From assembly GCF_041022165.1 (NCBI RefSeq), contig NZ_CP163302.1, positions 3,224,001-3,288,000 on the forward strand: a stretch of 64,000 nucleotides of DNA, in the 5' to 3' direction. Position 1 is the stretch's first letter. Each line of letters opens with the position of its first letter. The DNA is from Sinomonas sp. P10A9. Its GTDB lineage: Bacteria > Actinomycetota > Actinomycetes > Actinomycetales > Micrococcaceae. The position numbers and the translations under genes were made by a program. Shown piece after piece: positions 27,103 to 36,374 of the stretch. A model generated the notes under the pieces. The model searched no databases, was not told the DNA's origin, and saw only the letters and a list, made by a program, of their open reading frames with translations.

Positions 27103-27954
27103 TCAGCCCGTCTGTTCTGGATCGAGCGGCCGGTCCGGCGCGGCGGCGGGCGTCGTCGAGAGCCGGTGGAGCCATTCCAGGAAGAGCTTCATCTCGGTCC
27201 CGGACAGCTGGTCCGGATGCGAGGACTGGAGTGTCGCGTTGAGGGCGATGGCGGCGGCCACGTAGCTCGGCTGCCCGTCCCCTCCGGCCGACGCTCCGGC
27301 GTGAGGTGTATCGACGATGCTGGGGTCTATGAGTACCGAACGCAGCACCGCGTTACGGGTCTGAGTCGATAGGGGCGAGGCGACGAGGGCCTTGACGCGT
27401 GCCTCCGCCGCAGCAGGGGTCTCGGAGCTCTCGGCGATGAGCATGAGGGTCACTCCGATGTTGGACGCGAGGACGGCCCTCGCTGCCTCGCCGGGTGGAA
27501 CGGCGAGCTGTCCTGCGACGGCGAGGCGGCTGAGCTCCCTCTCGAGGAGCCGCTCGGCTTCCACGACGACGGCGGGCCGCAGCCCTGTTCCCGCGCCGAA
27601 CATGAGCACGTAGAGCTGCTCGTGCGTCACGCCGAATTCAACGTGGACGTCCCAGAGCCCCTTGATGTCATGGATCGGCGATTCGGACCGCTCGATGCTT
27701 CCTTCGCGGCCCATGAATTCCTCGAACCCCCGCGCCACGACGGCCCCCATGAGGCCGTCCTTGTCGCCGAAGTGGTGGTACAGCGTGGGTGCCGTCACGC
27801 CCGCTCGCTCGGTGATCTGCCGAGTCGAGACGGGGCTTCCGCCGGAATCGGCCACGAGGTCGAGGGCCGCCCGGAGGATGCGCTCCCTCGGGGAGGGAGC
27901 CGGGGTCGGTGGACCCTGGGCCTCTCCTGCGAGGTCCGTCACATCGTCACGCAT
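27103..27954 (-). CDS. TetR-family transcriptional regulator of the PTS island
   Basis: 283 residues from the ATG at 27954. The helix-turn-helix (about 28-68) reads STRQITERAGVTAPTLYHHF. Longer than the usual 190-230, with an extra C-terminal 60 residues. The gene lies between mtlA (53 bp) and the divergent ptsI, with two TAGCA/TGCTA palindromes in the shared upstream region, so it probably controls itself and ptsIH and perhaps mtlAD. A TetR protein here is unusual; mannitol operons more often use MtlR or DeoR types. Confidence 0.8.
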   Translation of the reverse strand: MRDDVTDLAGEAQGPPTPAPSPRERILRAALDLVADSGGSPVSTRQITERAGVTAPTLYHHFGDKDGLMGAVVARGFEEFMGREGSIERSESPIHDIKGLWDVHVEFGVTHEQLYVLMFGAGTGLRPAVVVEAERLLERELSRLAVAGQLAVPPGEAARAVLASNIGVTLMLIAESSETPAAAEARVKALVASPLSTQTRNAVLRSVLIDPSIVDTPHAGASAGGDGQPSYVAAAIALNATLQSSHPDQLSGTEMKLFLEWLHRLSTTPAAAPDRPLDPEQTG

Positions 27955-27974
27955 GGCCGCTAGCGTAACGGATA

Positions 27975-27985
27975 TAGCATTGCTA
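27975..27985. promoter_or_regulatory. Palindrome TAGCATTGCTA, proximal operator
   Basis: An 11-bp perfect palindrome around a central T, 20 bp upstream of the TetR-gene ATG. Its centre is 69 bp from the centre of the second copy. Confidence 0.6.
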
Positions 27986-28041
27986 CACAAGAAGCCTTAG
28001 TGATGCGTATCACTTCGGCTCGGGGATCATGTTCTGCTTGG

Positions 28042-28056
28042 TATAGCAATGCTATA
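28042..28056. promoter_or_regulatory. Palindrome TATAGCAATGCTATA, ptsI-side operator
   Basis: A 15-bp perfect palindrome around a central A, 67 bp before the ptsI ATG. It shares TAGCA-N-TGCTA with the site at 27975. It probably overlaps a promoter because it contains TATA elements on both strands. Confidence 0.65.
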
Positions 28057-28123
28057 GGCGCTAAGGTAACCGAAATCACTCCGAACCACCACGGCTGCGG
28101 AGGCCCTCCCCGAAAGGACTCTT

Positions 28124-29839
28124 ATGGATCAGTTTCACGGTGTCGGTGTGACTCCGAGGCGGGTTGTGGGGCGGGTGCGGCAGATGCCGGCGCCGGTGTC
28201 GGAGCCTGGTGTGGGGTCGGGTCTGGGCGCGGGTGCGACGGTGGAGGGTGAGGGCGAGCGGATCCGGGCGGCGTCCAGGGCTGTCCAGGGTGCGTTGAAG
28301 GCCCGTGCCGCGGCGGCGTCGGGGGACGCGAGGGGCGTGCTGGAGGCCACTGCCCTGATGGCCGCGGACCCGGTGCTGGTCAAGGGCGCCGTGAAGCTGC
28401 TGGACCCGGGCGCCGACGGCGGGGGCCGGTCGGCGGAGCGGGCCGTGTGGGAGTCCGGGGCGGCGGTGGCGGCGAAGCTGAAGTCCCTGGGCGGGTACAT
28501 GGCCGAGCGGGCCGCGGACGTCCTGGACGTCCGGGCCCGGATCGTCGCGGAGCTGAGGGGCCTGCCGGCCCCGGGGATCCCGGAATCGGTGGAGCCGTTC
28601 GTGCTGGCCGCGCACGACCTGGCCCCGGCGGACACGGCCACCCTGGACCCGGGAAGGGTCATCGCCCTGATCACCTCCGGCGGGGGCCCGCAGTCCCACA
28701 CCGCGATCCTGGCCCGGTCCCTGGGCCTGCCCGCGGTCGTGGCCGCGCCCGGGGTCGAGGGCATCCCGGACGGGACCGAGGTCTACGTCGACGGCGCCGC
28801 CGGGACCGTGCAGACCGGGCCTGGGCAGCCGGAGCGGGACGCCGCGGCGGCGTGGGCGGTGGCCGCCGCGGCCCTGGCCGGCGGGTTCGCCGGGGCCAAC
28901 CGGCTCGCGGACGGGCACCCCGTGCCCCTGCTGGCCAACGTCGCCACCGGGGCGGACGCGGCCAAGGCCGCCGCGGCCGGGGCGGAGGGCGTGGGCCTGC
29001 TGCGCACCGAGTTCTGCTTCCTGGACCGGGACACCGAGCCCTCCCACGCCGAGCAGGTCGCCGCCTACACCGCGGTCTTCGCCCAGTTCCCCGGGAAGAA
29101 GGTCGTCATCCGCACCCTGGACGCCGGCGCGGACAAGCCCCTGCCCTTCCTGACCAACACCGAGGAGCCCAACCCCGCCCTCGGCGTGCGCGGGTACCGC
29201 ACCGACTGGACGAGCCCGGGCGTCCTGGCCCGCCAGCTCGCCGCGATCGCCCAGGCCGCCGCACAGAGCGAGGCCGAGGTGTGGGTCATGGCCCCCATGA
29301 TCGCCACCACCGAGGAGGCCGCGCACTTCACGGCGCTGGCGAAGGACGCCGGCCTGCCCACCGCCGGGGTCATGGTCGAGGTCCCCTCCGCGGCCCTGAC
29401 CTCCGGGCACATCCTGGCCCGCACGGACTTCGCGTCCCTGGGCACCAACGACCTCACCCAGTACGCCATGGCCGCGGACCGCATGCTCGGGCCCCTGGCC
29501 CACCTCAACGACCCCTGGCAGCCCGCCGTCCTGCACCTGATCAAGGCCACCTGCGACGGCGCCGCCGCCGCCACCGCCGCCACCGGCACCCCCAAGCCCG
29601 TCGGGGTCTGCGGGGAAGCCGCCGCAGACCCCGCCCTGGCAGCGGTCCTGGTCGGACTCGGCGTCACCACCCTGTCCATGTCCCCCCGCGCCCTCACCGC
29701 CGTCAACCGCGTCCTGGCCACCATCACCCTCCACCAGGCCCAGACCCTCGCCGAGGCGGCCCTCACCGCCCCCGACGCCCACACCGCCCGCACCGGCGCC
29801 CGCTCACACCTGCCCATCCTGAACGAACTCGGCCTCTGA
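28124..29839 (+). CDS. ptsI: PTS enzyme I, phosphoenolpyruvate-protein phosphotransferase
   Basis: 571 residues. Takes phosphate from PEP and gives it to HPr. The phosphohistidine lies in GGGPQSHTAILARSLGLPA (His192), the PEP-binding TLDAGADKPLPF and the C-terminal GVCGEAAADP follow. ATG with a GAAAGGA ribosome site. Leucines are almost all CTG and the gene is richer in G+C than neighbours, so its codon use stands out. It is followed by ptsH after 61 bp. Confidence 0.96.
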   Translation: MDQFHGVGVTPRRVVGRVRQMPAPVSEPGVGSGLGAGATVEGEGERIRAASRAVQGALKARAAAASGDARGVLEATALMAADPVLVKGAVKLLDPGADGGGRSAERAVWESGAAVAAKLKSLGGYMAERAADVLDVRARIVAELRGLPAPGIPESVEPFVLAAHDLAPADTATLDPGRVIALITSGGGPQSHTAILARSLGLPAVVAAPGVEGIPDGTEVYVDGAAGTVQTGPGQPERDAAAAWAVAAAALAGGFAGANRLADGHPVPLLANVATGADAAKAAAAGAEGVGLLRTEFCFLDRDTEPSHAEQVAAYTAVFAQFPGKKVVIRTLDAGADKPLPFLTNTEEPNPALGVRGYRTDWTSPGVLARQLAAIAQAAAQSEAEVWVMAPMIATTEEAAHFTALAKDAGLPTAGVMVEVPSAALTSGHILARTDFASLGTNDLTQYAMAADRMLGPLAHLNDPWQPAVLHLIKATCDGAAAATAATGTPKPVGVCGEAAADPALAAVLVGLGVTTLSMSPRALTAVNRVLATITLHQAQTLAEAALTAPDAHTARTGARSHLPILNELGL

Positions 29840-29900
29840 ACCACCCGCCACACCCCGGCCCCCGACCAGCACCACACCCCGGAACCAGAAGGAGCAACCC

Positions 29901-30179
29901 ATGGCAGAACGCACCGCGACCATCGGCTCACGCGTCGGCCTCCACGCCCGCCCCGCCGCCATCTTCGCCGAAGCCGCCGGACAGGCAGGCCTCGAAGTCA
30001 CCATCGCCAAGCCCGGCGAGCCCGCCGAGGACGCCATGGACGCCTCCAGCATCCTCTCCCTCATGTCCCTCGGCGCCGAATACGGCCAACAGGTCATCCT
30101 CCGCGCCGACGGACCCGGCGCCGACCAGGCCCTCGACCACCTCGTCACCGTCCTCGAAACCGACCACGACGCCGAATAG
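29901..30179 (+). CDS. ptsH: PTS phosphocarrier protein HPr
   Basis: 92 residues. Carries phosphate from EI to the IIA domains. The active-site VGLHARPAA gives His15. The second conserved segment, MDASSILSLMSLGA, carries serines near 49-50, matching the regulatory Ser of Gram-positive HPr. Good AAGGAG ribosome site. The stop codon sits in the first of three 12-bp repeats. Confidence 0.96.
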   Translation: MAERTATIGSRVGLHARPAAIFAEAAGQAGLEVTIAKPGEPAEDAMDASSILSLMSLGAEYGQQVILRADGPGADQALDHLVTVLETDHDAE

Positions 30180-30207
30180 GACACCGAATAGACAGCCGAA
30201 GAGACAG
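30172..30207 (+). repeat. 12-bp tandem repeat x3 overlapping the ptsH stop
   Basis: CCGAATAG-type units start at 30172, 30184 and 30196. The first contains the ptsH stop codon, and the second repeats a stop in frame. It looks like small duplications of the gene end. Confidence 0.7.
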
Positions 30208-30277
30208 CCCGGGGGCGCTGCTGGGGTCTGCACGATCCGGCTTCAGGGCACTGCGACCCGATTGGTAGTCTGGCGAA

Positions 30278-30931
30278 GTGGACCAACCCAGCTGGCGCGC
30301 CGCCGTCATGCGTCACCCCGAGCCGCTCCCGGGCTCGAGCCCGTGGGTGGGTCCGCCGCCCACTCCGGTCCCGATCCGGATCGTGGAGTACGACGCCGCG
30401 TGGCCGGAGCAGTTCGAGGCCGTCGCCGCCGGGATCCGCGCCGCGTTAGGCCCCGAGGCGCTCTCGATCGAGCATGTGGGCTCCACGTCGGTGCCAGGTC
30501 TGCCCGCCAAGCCAGTGATCGACGTCGACCTCACGGTCGCTGACTCTGCCAGCGAGCAGGACTACGTGCCCTTGCTCGAGGGGGCAGGCTACCGGCTGCG
30601 CATCCGCGAGCCGGAGTGGCACGAGCACCGCTGCTTCGTCCGCGACAGCCCCGAGGATGTCCCGCAGGTCAACCTCCACGTGTTCGGCCCGGGGTGTCCC
30701 GAGACAGTGCGCCACCGCATGTTCCGTGACTGGCTGCGTGCCAACCCTGCCAGCCTCGCGGAGTACCGGGACGCCAAAGTCGCTGCCGCAGGCGCGAGCA
30801 CGGAACAGCGCGTCATGGACTACAACCAGCGCAAGCAACCGGTGATCCGGGCAATCTACGAGCGCCTGTTCCGCGCGGCCGGCTGGCTCGACGGCACCGT
30901 ATCCAACGCCGAGCCCAACCCAGAGGAGTGA
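30278..30931 (+). CDS. GrpB-family protein (UPF0157)
   Basis: 217 residues. GrpB proteins have a nucleotidyltransferase-like fold; a role as a dephospho-CoA-kinase partner domain is known only from fusions. Seen: VEYDAAWPEQFEAVAAGIRA, IEHVGSTSVPGLPAKPVIDV and VNLHVFGPGCPETVRHRMFR. GTG start with TAGTCT ending 6 nt upstream (leaderless type). The next gene follows after 3 bp. Confidence 0.88.
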   Translation: MDQPSWRAAVMRHPEPLPGSSPWVGPPPTPVPIRIVEYDAAWPEQFEAVAAGIRAALGPEALSIEHVGSTSVPGLPAKPVIDVDLTVADSASEQDYVPLLEGAGYRLRIREPEWHEHRCFVRDSPEDVPQVNLHVFGPGCPETVRHRMFRDWLRANPASLAEYRDAKVAAAGASTEQRVMDYNQRKQPVIRAIYERLFRAAGWLDGTVSNAEPNPEE

Positions 30932-30934
30932 CCC

Positions 30935-32026
30935 ATGGTCCAGACCTTCGTCTTCGTCGCCTGCGCAGGGGACGGCGCCGTCGACACGCTCGCCCTCAAT
31001 CCCGCGACCGGCGCGCTCGAGCATCTCTCCCGCACTGACGGCCTCCAGCATGTCTCGACGATGGCGCTCGATCCGGCGGGGACGCTGTTCGCCGGCGTCA
31101 ACGGGAATCGGGGGGAACCGCACCGCACGGTCGCCCTCGGCTTGGACCCGGAGTCCGGTGCCGCGAGGAGCGGCCCCGCCGAGGAGGTCCCGGCGAGCAC
31201 ATGCTTCATCGCGCTCGGGCCGGACCGCCGCACCATCTTCAGCGCCTCCTACCATGAAGGCCTGATGGTGAGCTACCCAGTCCCCAGGGCCTCGACGGGC
31301 CGGCGGTTCACCGAATATCGGTCCGGCCCCAACACGCACAGTGCCGTCCCGAGCGCCGACGGGCGCTTCGTCTATACGGCGTCGCTCGGCTCTGACCGCA
31401 TCTCCTGGTTCCCGATCGGATCCCAGACGCCGGGTGGTGCCGAAGAAGCGGCCGGTCACGGCGCCGTCGTACACGCGGCCGGGTCCATCGCCTCGGCCCA
31501 GGGGTCGGGACCCCGGCATCTCCGCCACAGCGCGGACGGTACGCGCGTGTACGCGCTGCACGAGCTCTCCGGCGAGGTTGCCGTGTACTCACGGGACGCC
31601 GCGACGGGCAGCCTCGAGGAACTGCAGCGAGTCTCGTCGGTCGAGGGCCTGGGGCTCACGCCCGGCCCGGTCAGGTCCCCGAGCACCCCGGATCCGGGTC
31701 CCGGCGTCGTGTGGTGCGCTGATCTGCGCCTCACCCCGGACGGACGCTTCCTGTTCGCCACCGAGCGCTCAACGAGCACCATCGCCGCCTTCGCCGTGGG
31801 CACCGACGGCCTTCTGACGTACCTGCGGCGCACTGACACCGAGTCCCAGCCGCGCGGCATCGCCGTCGACCCCTCGGGGCGCTGGCTGCTCGCGTGCGGC
31901 GAGCGCTCGGACCATGTCACCTCGTACGCGATCGGCCCCGACGGCGAGCTCGACGCCGTCTCACGGGCCGAGACGGCGGCGGGCCCGCTGTGGATCGAAT
32001 GCTGGGAGGCTCCAGCGCGGGCTTGA
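30935..32026 (+). CDS. Lactonase-family beta-propeller (6-phosphogluconolactonase-like, YbhE family)
   Basis: 363 residues. Seven-bladed propeller of the YbhE/Pgl lactonase family. Repeated blades are seen, for example SGPRHLRHSADGTRVYALHE, DLRLTPDGRFLFATERS and PRGIAVDPSGRWLLACGER. The family member in E. coli hydrolyses 6-phosphogluconolactone, but many homologues have unknown substrates. Three base pairs after grpB, so likely co-transcribed. Confidence 0.82.
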   Translation: MVQTFVFVACAGDGAVDTLALNPATGALEHLSRTDGLQHVSTMALDPAGTLFAGVNGNRGEPHRTVALGLDPESGAARSGPAEEVPASTCFIALGPDRRTIFSASYHEGLMVSYPVPRASTGRRFTEYRSGPNTHSAVPSADGRFVYTASLGSDRISWFPIGSQTPGGAEEAAGHGAVVHAAGSIASAQGSGPRHLRHSADGTRVYALHELSGEVAVYSRDAATGSLEELQRVSSVEGLGLTPGPVRSPSTPDPGPGVVWCADLRLTPDGRFLFATERSTSTIAAFAVGTDGLLTYLRRTDTESQPRGIAVDPSGRWLLACGERSDHVTSYAIGPDGELDAVSRAETAAGPLWIECWEAPARA

Positions 32027-32053
32027 ATGCAAGGCGCCGACTAGTGTTGACGC

Positions 32054-34576
32054 ATGGGTGACGTGGGGACCAGCACCGCTCCGTCGGCGGGAGGAGAAGC
32101 GCCTGCGCGGGGGCTGACGGCCGAGGAGGTGGCCCAGCGGGTCGCGGATGGCAGGACCAACGACGTCCCGCCGCGCGCGAGCCGCAGCACGTCGGAGATC
32201 GTGCGGGCGAACGTCTTCACCCGGATCAACGCGATCTTCGCGGTTCTTGCCGTCATCATCTTCTCGACCGGCCACTATCTGGACGGGCTCTTCGCGGGCC
32301 TCATCGTGGCCAACAGCATCGTGGGCATCGTCCAGGAGCTGCGCGCGAAGCGCACCTTGGACAAGCTCGCGATCGTCAGCCAGGCGCACCCGCAGGTGCG
32401 CCGCGACGGCCGCACGGCCGCGATCCCGCCGCATGGGATCGTACTCGACGACGTCATAGAACTCGGCCCCGGCGATCAGGCAGTCGTGGACGGCGAGGTC
32501 CTCTCCGCGGAAGGCCTCGAGCTCGACGAATCCCTGCTCACCGGGGAGGCGGACCCGATCCCGAAGACCCCCGGCAGCCCAGTCCTCTCCGGCTCCTACG
32601 TCTCCTCGGGCACTGGCCTCTACCGCGCCACGAAGGTGGGCAGCGAGGCGTACGCGGCTCAGCTCGAGGCGGAGGCGAGCAAGTTCACGCTCGTGAACTC
32701 GGAGCTGCGCAACGGCATCAACACGATCCTCACAGTCATCACGTGGCTGCTCATCCCCGCGGGCATCCTCTCGGTGTACAACCAACTCACGGGCAGCCAG
32801 ACGCTCCCCGATGCGCTGCGCGGCATGGTCGCGGCCCTCGTGCCGATGGTCCCCGAGGGCCTCATCCTCATGACGACGATCGCGTTCGCCGTCGGCGTGG
32901 TGCGGCTCGGCCGGCGCAATTGCCTCGTGAACGAGCTCCCTGCGATCGAGGGCCTCGCCCGGGTAGACGTAGTGTGCGCGGACAAGACCGGGACGCTCAC
33001 CGAGAACGCGATGGAGCTGGCCGAGGTGCGCGAGCTCGCCGTTGGCGCGCCCTCCCGAGAGACGACGCACGACGGCGCCGCGCACCCCGTGCCGTCGGGC
33101 CTCGGACCCGCGTCCCTCCCCGCAGAAGCACTCCCATCTCTGGCCCTCGCAGCTCTGGCCGCCGCCGACAAGCGACCCAACGCGAGCATGCAGGCCGTCC
33201 TCGCCGCATACCCGGAATCCCCCGGCTGGACCGTCGAGGAGACGCTCCCCTTCTCCTCGGCACGCAAGTACGGCGGTGTGCGGTTCGCCGAGCATGGCGC
33301 GTGGATCCTCGGGGCGCCGGACGTGCTCCTGCCCGAGGGCTCGCCGGCACGGCACGAGGCCGAGGAAGTCGGCGCCCACGGCCTGCGGGTTCTCCTCCTG
33401 GCCCGCGCGGAGGAGCTCCCCGCGTCCGCCATTCCGGCCAGCGAGCCCCCAAGCGCAAGCCGGGCGGGCGTCGTCGTGCCTCACATGGAGCCCACAGCGC
33501 TCGTGGTCCTCGATCAGAAGGTGCGCGACGACGTGCGTCCCACCCTTGACTTCTTCGAGGCGCAGAAGGTCACGGTCAAGGTCATCTCGGGAGACAACGC
33601 GGCCTCGGTCGGAGCCGTGGCGGACCAGCTCGCCCTGCCGGGTGCGGGCTCCCCCGTCGACGCGCGCGGGCTGCCCGAGGACGAAGAGCAGCTGGCCGCC
33701 GCGCTCGAGGAGCGGACAGTGTTCGGGCGTGTGAGTCCCGCTCAGAAGCGGGGCATGGTCCGGGCACTGCAGTCGCGCGGGCACACCGTGGCCATGACGG
33801 GTGACGGCGTCAATGACGTCCTCGCACTCAAGGACGCGGACATCGGGGTCGCGATGGGCGCCGGCAGCCCGGCAGCCCGCGCGGTCGCGCAGATCGTGCT
33901 GCTCGACAACAAGTTCTCGACGCTTCCCCACGTGGTCGGAGAGGGCCGCCGGGTAATCGGGAACATCGAGCGGGTAGCGAACCTGTTCCTCACCAAGACC
34001 GTGTACTCGGTGCTGCTCGCGCTCATGGTGGGTGTGCCGGGGCTCATCGGATTCGAGGCCCTGCCGTATCCGTTCCTCCCGCGGCACGTGACGATCACGG
34101 GCTGGTTCACGATCGGCCTGCCTGCCTTCATCCTCTCGCTCGCACCGAACCACGACCGTGCCCGGCCGGGCTTCGTGGGGCGCGTCATGCGGATGGCGAT
34201 CCCCGCGGGGATCGTGATCGCTGTGGCATCGTTCACGAGCTACCTCCTCGTGCAGCCCTCGGTGGCCGGCGGTGGCACCACCCAAGTGCAGGCCAGCACC
34301 TCCGCGCTCATCACCCTCATCGCCATCGCGCTGTGGGTGCTCGCGATCGTTGCCCGCCCGTACGCGTGGTGGAAGGTCGTGCTCGTGGTCGTCATGATGG
34401 CGGCATCGTTCGCGATGTTCGCGCTGCCGCTCACGCGAACGCTGTTCGAGCTCGACCCCTCGAACTGGGGGCACACATGGACGGCGCTGGCCTGCGCGGG
34501 CGCCGGGATCGTGCTCGTGGAGCTCGCGTGGTGGATCGACGGCTGGCTGCGCCGGGCCAAGGCGACCCGGGGATGA
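32054..34576 (+). CDS. ctpE: Cation-transporting P-type ATPase, CtpE-like
   Basis: 840 residues. A P-type ATPase of the mycobacterial CtpE type, reported there to take up calcium. Actuator motif LLTGEADP (162-169), membrane motif VPEGLIL (266-272), phosphorylation site DKTGTLTE (Asp310), and the hinge [18 protein letters not shown] are all intact. About eight to ten membrane segments, including a four- to six-helix C-terminal bundle. TAGTGT ends 6 nt before the ATG, indicating a leaderless transcript. Confidence 0.88.
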   Translation: MGDVGTSTAPSAGGEAPARGLTAEEVAQRVADGRTNDVPPRASRSTSEIVRANVFTRINAIFAVLAVIIFSTGHYLDGLFAGLIVANSIVGIVQELRAKRTLDKLAIVSQAHPQVRRDGRTAAIPPHGIVLDDVIELGPGDQAVVDGEVLSAEGLELDESLLTGEADPIPKTPGSPVLSGSYVSSGTGLYRATKVGSEAYAAQLEAEASKFTLVNSELRNGINTILTVITWLLIPAGILSVYNQLTGSQTLPDALRGMVAALVPMVPEGLILMTTIAFAVGVVRLGRRNCLVNELPAIEGLARVDVVCADKTGTLTENAMELAEVRELAVGAPSRETTHDGAAHPVPSGLGPASLPAEALPSLALAALAAADKRPNASMQAVLAAYPESPGWTVEETLPFSSARKYGGVRFAEHGAWILGAPDVLLPEGSPARHEAEEVGAHGLRVLLLARAEELPASAIPASEPPSASRAGVVVPHMEPTALVVLDQKVRDDVRPTLDFFEAQKVTVKVISGDNAASVGAVADQLALPGAGSPVDARGLPEDEEQLAAALEERTVFGRVSPAQKRGMVRALQSRGHTVAMTGDGVNDVLALKDADIGVAMGAGSPAARAVAQIVLLDNKFSTLPHVVGEGRRVIGNIERVANLFLTKTVYSVLLALMVGVPGLIGFEALPYPFLPRHVTITGWFTIGLPAFILSLAPNHDRARPGFVGRVMRMAIPAGIVIAVASFTSYLLVQPSVAGGGTTQVQASTSALITLIAIALWVLAIVARPYAWWKVVLVVVMMAASFAMFALPLTRTLFELDPSNWGHTWTALACAGAGIVLVELAWWIDGWLRRAKATRG

Positions 34577-34596
34577 CTCGCTGACATCGGTTCGGG

Positions 34597-34926
34597 CTAA
34601 GCGGGTGCCGGCGGCTCTCCCAGCCACAGGGTCCAGCGGGTCACACGCTCGGTCACGAGCACAGTGCCATGCCACGGGTCGCCCCTGAACGCCGAAGCCG
34701 CGGCCTGCGCGTCGTCGGCGGCTACCAGCACGAGTGCGGGGCCCTCGTCGACGTCGTCACCGAGCGGGCCGCCCAGGAGCACGACGCCGCGGCGCACCAG
34801 ACCGTCCATGAACGCGGCATGCTCGTCCCACCCGTCTCGGGCGCGCCGCGGACAGTCGGGCGACCACCGGGGGCCGCGGCCGAACGTCACGACGAAGTAC
34901 GCCACGTTCAGCCCCGATGGCTCCAC
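34597..34926 (-). CDS. YCII-related domain protein
   Basis: 109 residues from a GTG at 34926; an alternative GTG at 34905 gives 102. YCII proteins are small ferredoxin-like-fold proteins, some with chlorohydrolase or dehalogenase links, mostly uncharacterised. Seen: DEHAAFMDGLVRRGVVLLGGPL and a final FRGDPWHGTVLVTERVTRW. It overlaps or directly follows the CoA-transferase stop codon, so it is probably its operon partner. Confidence 0.75.
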   Translation of the reverse strand: MEPSGLNVAYFVVTFGRGPRWSPDCPRRARDGWDEHAAFMDGLVRRGVVLLGGPLGDDVDEGPALVLVAADDAQAAASAFRGDPWHGTVLVTERVTRWTLWLGEPPAPA

Positions 34927-36368
34927 CCGAGGGGCGCCGATCCGTAGCGCTCAGACGGGTGGGGGTACTCGAGCTGGGTTCCGTCCAGGATCAGCGGGGG
35001 CGGGACGAAGTCGAGGCGCCCGTACGCCGAGTCGGCGTGCCGGGTCTCGAGGACCAGCGCCACTGGCCCACCCGACGGATCGGGCACTCTGGCCCGGAGC
35101 AGCTCGTTGGCCGTTGCGATGAGGCTCAGGCGCGCGCTGCCCGTGACGCCGCGGCTCCGAGCTGCGAGCAGCGCGACGGCGGACGCCGCCATGGCCATCC
35201 CCGTCGCGTGGTCGAGTGCCTGCACGGGCAATGCTCCCGGCCGCCACGCGGCGTCGCGCGTCGACGGACCGGACGGAGCACGGCCCGGCGGAACGGTGCT
35301 GGACGCACCGGTGCCGGCAGGCAAGCCTCCATAGAGGTGCGCGATCCCGCACGCTGCCTGCACGATGCTGTCGAAGCCTCGGCCGTCGGCCCACGGCCCG
35401 GTCCATCCCCACGCGCTCAGGGCCACGACGGCAAGGTGGGGGAATGCCTCCCGGAGCGAGTCGATGTCCAGCCCGTACCGCGCGAGCGACGCCTGCCGGT
35501 AGCCCAGGAGCACGACGTCGGCCTCGCCTGCGAGCGTGCGCACCCTCGCCGCCTGCTCGGGGTTCCGGAGGTCGGCGACGGCGCTGCGTTTGGCGAAGCC
35601 CGTGTCGAGGTGCGCGTCGAGGAGCTCGGGATGCTGCGGCGGATCGACGCGGAGCACGTCGGCTCCGAGCGCGCCGAGGAGCCGCGTGGCGCTCGGACCG
35701 GCGATGACGCGTGTGAGGTCGAGGACGCGGATGCCGGACGGCGGGAGGCCGCCCACGCCGTCGTGCGGAACGGGCCGCGGCGAGGGGGCCTCGTCGAGCG
35801 CGAGGCCGACCCATGGCTCGCCCGCCGCGGCGAGTCCCATGGGCGTGGCCGCCCACTCGTCAGGGGTCCGGACGGCCGCCGCCACTCCCCCGCCCGACCG
35901 CACGGCGTCCTCGATCTCGAGCGCGTCCCGTTCGAGGAGGGCGGCGTCGAGCTGGTCTGCGGACGTCATGCCCATCGCGGCCAAGAGCCGCTCGGCGTGG
36001 TGCGGGTAGTTCGCGTGGAGGCGCACCCAGCCGTCGCGCGTCCGCCGGAACCCGGACATCGGCGCCCAGATGTCCGCCGAATTCCCGTCGACACGAAGGT
36101 GGCGGATGGAGTCGAAGGACGCCGCCACGAGCGCGGACGACGTCGCCACGCGGCTGCCGCTGGCGGCGTCGCCCTGGGCGCTGTCCAGCGCCGCAAGGGC
36201 CGAGACCAGGGCGCCGATCGAGCCTAGGGCCAACCCCTCGGCGTCGAGCGCACCGGCCCGCCAGCGGCGCGGCCCTGACCACCAGCCATCCGGCGCGGGC
36301 ACGGTCTCGAGGGCAGGGGCGAGATAGCTCCTGAGGTCGAGGAGCCCTGGCTGGCGGTCGGAGTCCAC
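34908..36368 (-). CDS. Family III CoA-transferase (CaiB/BaiF type)
   Basis: 486 residues. Enzymes of this family move CoA between acyl groups using a conserved Asp. The core segment GIRVLDLTRVIAGPSATRLL and the following GADVLRVDPPQ are typical. The N-terminal half (about 1-205) looks like a second, degenerate copy of the family domain, as in longer CaiB/BaiF proteins. The substrate is unknown. GTG start 6 bp after the glutamine amidotransferase... which lies on its downstream side; the two are not clearly linked functionally. Confidence 0.75.
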   Translation of the reverse strand: MDSDRQPGLLDLRSYLAPALETVPAPDGWWSGPRRWRAGALDAEGLALGSIGALVSALAALDSAQGDAASGSRVATSSALVAASFDSIRHLRVDGNSADIWAPMSGFRRTRDGWVRLHANYPHHAERLLAAMGMTSADQLDAALLERDALEIEDAVRSGGGVAAAVRTPDEWAATPMGLAAAGEPWVGLALDEAPSPRPVPHDGVGGLPPSGIRVLDLTRVIAGPSATRLLGALGADVLRVDPPQHPELLDAHLDTGFAKRSAVADLRNPEQAARVRTLAGEADVVLLGYRQASLARYGLDIDSLREAFPHLAVVALSAWGWTGPWADGRGFDSIVQAACGIAHLYGGLPAGTGASSTVPPGRAPSGPSTRDAAWRPGALPVQALDHATGMAMAASAVALLAARSRGVTGSARLSLIATANELLRARVPDPSGGPVALVLETRHADSAYGRLDFVPPPLILDGTQLEYPHPSERYGSAPLGWSHRG

Positions 36369-36374
36369 AGCGGC

